This document shows positions 61,501-64,000 of a stretch of DNA of 64,000 nucleotides, one piece after another. Origin of the DNA: Streptomyces sp. NRRL S-31 (GTDB lineage Bacteria > Actinomycetota > Actinomycetes > Streptomycetales > Streptomycetaceae). The stretch spans positions 27,642 through 91,641 of the forward strand of contig NZ_JOCB01000017.1 of assembly GCF_000718775.1 (NCBI RefSeq). Direction: 5' to 3'. A program made the position numbers and the translations under genes. Each line of letters starts with the position of its first letter. The first letter of the stretch is position 1. The notes beneath the pieces are model-generated. The model worked only from the letters and a program-made list of their open reading frames with translations. It was not told the origin of the DNA and searched no databases.

Positions 61501-61965
61501 GACGGGGAAGCCGATCCCGTCGGCGGCCCGGACCAGTTCCTCCACGTCGGTGGAGGGGGCGGAGGAGCCCAGGACGGGCACGCCGGCCGCGCGGGCGGCG
61601 GCGACCGCGCGGGCCTTGTTGCCGGTCAGCTCCAGGGTGGCGGTGCCGGGGCCGACGAAGGTGATGCCCGCCTCCTCGCAGGCGCGGGCCAGTTCGGGGT
61701 TCTCGGACAGGAAGCCGTACCCCGGGTACACGGCGTCGGCGCCCGCGCGGCGGGCGGCGGCCACGATCTCGGACACGGAGAGGTAGGCCCGTACCGGGTG
61801 CCCGGGCTCCCCGATCTCGTACGCCTCGTCGGCCTTCAGCCGGTGCAGCGAGTTGCGGTCCTCGTGCGGGAACACGGCGACGGTGCGCGCGCCGAGTTCG
61901 TAGCCCGCCCGGAACGCGCGGATCGCGATCTCTCCTCGGTTGGCGACCAGCACCTTGCGGAACAT
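58591..61965 (-). CDS. pyc: Pyruvate carboxylase
   Basis: The 1124-residue enzyme comprises a biotin carboxylase domain (KVLVANRGEIAIRAFRAG, ATP-grasp loop GGGGRGMRRV), a carboxyltransferase barrel (TDTTFRDAHQSLLATRVRT), a linker or allosteric domain and a C-terminal biotinyl domain with Lys1090 in EAMKME. It makes oxaloacetate from pyruvate, replenishing the TCA cycle. Length and domain order equal full alpha4 bacterial Pyc. The ATG is preceded by GAAGGGA. No regulator is adjacent. Confidence 0.97.
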   Translation of the reverse strand: MFRKVLVANRGEIAIRAFRAGYELGARTVAVFPHEDRNSLHRLKADEAYEIGEPGHPVRAYLSVSEIVAAARRAGADAVYPGYGFLSENPELARACEEAGITFVGPGTATLELTGNKARAVAAARAAGVPVLGSSAPSTDVEELVRAADGIGFPVFVKAVAGGGGRGMRRVEDPAQLRESIEAASREADAAFGDPTVFLEKAVVEPRHIEVQILADGEGNVIHLFERDCSVQRRHQKVIELAPAPNLDPALRDRICADAVRFAREIGYRNAGTVEFLLDRDGNHVFIEMNPRIQVEHTVTEEVTDVDLVQAQLRIAAGETLADLGLSQDTVTLRGAALQCRITTEDPANGFRPDTGRISAYRSPGGSGIRLDGGTTHAGTEISAHFDSMLVKLTCRGRDFRAAIGRARRAVAEFRIRGVATNIPFLQAVLDDPDFQAGRVTTSFIERRPHLLTARHSADRGTKLLTYLADVTINKPHGERPDLLDPLTKLPPLPAGEPPAGSRRLLVDLGPEGFARHLRESPTIGVTDTTFRDAHQSLLATRVRTKDLLAVAPVVAHTLPQLLSLECWGGATYDVALRFLAEDPWERLAALREAVPNICLQMLLRGRNTVGYTPYPTEVTDAFVQEAAATGIDIFRIFDALNDVGQMRPAIDAVRETGTAVAEVALCYTADLSDPAERLYTLDYYLRLAEQIVEAGAHVLAVKDMAGLLRAPAAATLVSALRREFGLPVHLHTHDTAGGQLATYLAAIQAGADAVDGAVASMAGTTSQPSLSAIVAATDHSLRPTGLDLQAVGDLEPYWEGVRKVYAPFEAGLASPTGRVYHHEIPGGQLSNLRTQAVALGLGDRFEDIEAMYAAADRILGRLVKVTPSSKVVGDLALHLVGAGVSPEDFEATPGKFDIPDSVIGFLRGELGTPPGGWPEPFRTKALQGRAAPKPEPELSAEDREGLAKDRRATLNRLLFPGPAREFDTHRQSFGDTSVLDSKAFFYGLRPGKEYAVDLDPGVRLLIELQAVGEADERGMRTVMSTLNGQLRPIQVRDRAAATDVPVTEKADRSDPGHVAAPFAGVVTLTVAEGDEVAAGATVATIEAMKMEATITAPKAGRVSRLAINRVQQVEGGDLLAELA

Positions 61966-62766
61966 CCTGGATTCCCTTCAGCTGCCTGCCGGCGACGAAC
62001 ACCCTGGTGTCAGCCACGCCCTGCCGTACTCGCGGACACCCTAGGGGCTGCCCGCGCGGGTCGATGTGCGAAAACCATCACACCGACGGGGTGGGCGGCG
62101 CCACACGGACGCGCCGCCCCGTCCCGACCGCGCCGGGACGGCCGCGCCGACTCACCCGGTCGGGGAGGGCCGCCGGAGCGGGGGGCGGGGCGGGAGGGGG
62201 TCCATCGCGGTGGACCGAGGGGTGCCGGGGGCACCGGAACCGGAACCGTGGGGCGACCACCGCCGGGTCGCCGCACCCATGCGGCGCCGAGCGGATGCCG
62301 GGCAACGGCGTACAGGAGGACGACGCCCACCGCGGCGACGCGCGCGAGCAGCAGCCGCCCGCACCGCACCGCGCGAGCCGCCGCACCGGGTCGACGACGA
62401 CGGCGTACCACTCGGCGCGCAGCGCGCCCGCTGAACCGGGCGAGCGGCGCGCGGCCCCCTCCGGTGCGGCCCTCCCCGTCGCCCGTGTCACTCCCTTCGT
62501 CCCGGCCGGTCACAGTCCAGCCGCCCGGAACGCGAGCGTCGAGATCCTTCACAGGTGGGAAGACCCACGGTGGGATCCGGGTGCGGAGAGGCAACCTTCG
62601 TCCCGATAGATCCGTCCTCCGATACAGGCTTCGCGGCGCGGACGATCGTTCAGTTCCGGGAACGCATCCGGACCCATATTTTTTCGATCACAAACTCTCG
62701 TATAGTGACCGCCAGTTCACCACCAGTGTCACGTCTCATCAGCCGCACGAGGACCAGACCGGATCG
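61966..62766. other. Long intergenic region before the conservon
   Basis: About 800 bases. The middle is very GC-rich and encodes nothing conserved. An AT-rich stretch at 62670-62710 contains TATAGT (62700-62705), a good -10, without a consensus -35. It likely holds the promoter for the kinase-like gene. Confidence 0.4.
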
Positions 62767-64000
62767 ATGACCGCGCCCACGCAACCCGGCGACCGACCTT
62801 CCCTGCGCACGTTCGTCTCCGCCTTCGCCGTGACCGGTGTGCTGTCGGCGCTCGCCGTCTGCGCCGCCGTGGCGCTGGCACCGGGCTCGGCGCGCACCCC
62901 GATCGCCGGTGGCGGCGCCGCCGCGGCGGTCGTGCTCAGCGTGGCGGTGGCCACGGCCGCGAACGCCCGGCGGAGCGCACGCGACACCCGGCGCAGGCTG
63001 GAGAGTGCCACCCAGGAGATCGGGCGGCTGCTCCAGCAGCAGGCCCGTTCGACCGAGGACGCGCGCCGGGAGCAGCAGCGGCTCATCGACGAACTCACCC
63101 GCCAGCGAGCCGAGTTCGAGGAGTCGTTCGAGGCCGGGCAGGCACGTCTGGTGGCGGAGGGCACCCGGGAGCTGAACCGGCTCCGGCAGGAGAACGCCCT
63201 GCTGTCGGACGAGGCGGCGCGCGCCCGGCGGGAGCGGGCCGCCGCGATCGCCTCGACCTCCAACGCCGCCGCCCGGATGCAGGCGCTCGCCACGGCGACC
63301 CTCGCCGACCTGCGGGGGATGGAGGACCGGCACACCGACGAGGACGTGCTGGCGGACCTGCTCCACCTCGATCACCGCACCGCCCAGGCGGGCCGGCTCG
63401 CGGACTCCATCGCCGTGCTGACCGGGGCGCGTTCGGGGCGCCGGTGGGCGCGGCCGATCGGGATGGAGTCGATCCTGCGCGGCGCGATGGGGCGGATCGC
63501 CGGCTACCGGCGGGTGCGGGTGCACTCGGTCAGCGAGGCCGCCGTCGCCGGGCACGCCGCCGAGGGCGTGATGCACGCGCTCGCCGAGCTCCTGGACAAC
63601 GCCGCGAACTTCTCGCCGCCGACGGCCGAGGTGCACGTCTACGTGGAGGAGGTGCCGGCCGGGGTCATCGTGTCGGTGGAGGACAGCGGCCTGGTGATGG
63701 GCGACGTGCAGCTGCGCCGCGCCGAACAGGCGGTCGCCGGTGACGTCGTGGAGCTGGGCGGGCTGACCGGCACCCGGCTCGGGCTCGCCGTGGTGGGCCG
63801 GCTGGCCCGCAAGTACGGGCTCAAGGTGTCGTTCCGGCCGTCGGCGCGGGGCGGCACGGGCGTACTGATGCTCATCCCGCAGGACATCCTGACCAGCCCC
63901 GCCCCGGCCCAGCCGGCCGTCACGGCCCCGCGTCCGCTCGCCGCCCCGCCCGCGCCGGCACCGGCCGCCGTGGACGCCGCCGACCACGGGGCCGCCGCGC
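62767..64000 (+). CDS. Sensor-kinase-like protein, CvnA of a conservon (partial)
   Basis: The first 411 codons are present and the frame runs off the window. The protein has an N-terminal membrane segment (VSAFAVTGVLSALAVCAAVAL) and a second hydrophobic stretch, a long coiled coil, and a HATPase domain with N-box ELLDNAANFSPP and GLTGTRLGLAVVGRLA. It lacks a canonical H-box, the hallmark of nitrate-sensor-like conservon (cvnA) proteins, which pair with roadblock, DUF742 and GTPase partners. The remaining genes would lie outside the window. The C-terminus becomes Pro/Ala-rich. GAGGA precedes the ATG. Confidence 0.82.
   Translation, partial: MTAPTQPGDRPSLRTFVSAFAVTGVLSALAVCAAVALAPGSARTPIAGGGAAAAVVLSVAVATAANARRSARDTRRRLESATQEIGRLLQQQARSTEDARREQQRLIDELTRQRAEFEESFEAGQARLVAEGTRELNRLRQENALLSDEAARARRERAAAIASTSNAAARMQALATATLADLRGMEDRHTDEDVLADLLHLDHRTAQAGRLADSIAVLTGARSGRRWARPIGMESILRGAMGRIAGYRRVRVHSVSEAAVAGHAAEGVMHALAELLDNAANFSPPTAEVHVYVEEVPAGVIVSVEDSGLVMGDVQLRRAEQAVAGDVVELGGLTGTRLGLAVVGRLARKYGLKVSFRPSARGGTGVLMLIPQDILTSPAPAQPAVTAPRPLAAPPAPAPAAVDAADHGAAA

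Noticed and set aside
62555..62770. 71-codon ORF before the conservon gene
   Set aside because: It crosses the AT-rich promoter-like stretch, has no ribosome site and no conserved content.

Overview
The window reads as a high-GC actinobacterial chromosome, almost certainly Streptomyces. Coding sequence shows the strong third-position G/C bias that makes antisense ORFs abundant, many genes overlap by ATGA or GTGA, and the gene families are typical: DasR-type operators, furA-katG, an RsbR/S/T module, a blaL-blaA-blaB-like beta-lactamase locus, many secreted polysaccharide-degrading enzymes, a CvnA-like kinase, and rare TTA codons in two genes. No rRNA, tRNA, CRISPR array or insertion sequence was seen.

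Layout. 1-3.5 kb: minus-strand genes for a truncated AhpD-like protein, an ArsR regulator with two upstream inverted repeats, and a translationally coupled pair of secreted hydrolases whose first gene has a TTA at codon 5. 3.8-6.1 kb: a two-gene unit of a cis-prenyltransferase and an MpaB-like oxygenase fused to EF-hands. 6.1-7.5 kb: a secreted SGNH hydrolase and a 51-aa membrane protein. 7.9-13.0 kb: one 1701-aa protein with a nuclease-like N-terminus and a STAND-like NTPase, less GC-rich than its surroundings, followed by a decayed Nudix gene. This is the best candidate here for an undescribed (defence) system. 13.3-25 kb: a deacetylase, an acetyltransferase, a sugar ABC importer without its own ATPase, several enzymes, and the beta-lactamase locus. 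25-30 kb: a NarL-type two-component system and furA-katG.

30.8-39.5 kb: an acyltransferase, then a five-gene stress-signalling operon (RsbR-, RsbS- and RsbT-like proteins plus two PP2C phosphatases), convergent with a large clade-2 catalase. 39.9-44.2 kb: an Orn/Lys/Arg decarboxylase, an M20 amidohydrolase, and an ANTAR protein divergent from an AraC regulator. 44.2-58.5 kb: a secreted-enzyme region with a GH55 beta-1,3-glucanase, a lectin-domain hydrolase-like protein, a flavin monooxygenase, a Ppx/GppA phosphatase with a TTA codon, a GH31 enzyme, a GH18 chitinase behind two dre-like sites, a PL7 alginate lyase behind an operator-like repeat, and two further secreted proteins. 58.6-62.0 kb: pyruvate carboxylase. 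62.8 kb to the end: the first gene of a probable conservon, cut by the window edge.

Functional threads: (a) polymer scavenging with chitin-type (DasR) control of the importer and the chitinase; (b) oxidative and osmotic stress (furA-katG, Rsb module, large catalase); (c) beta-lactam response; (d) possible polyprenoid oxidation; (e) possible anti-phage NTPase. All assignments come from reading translated sequence and motifs; no database search was run.
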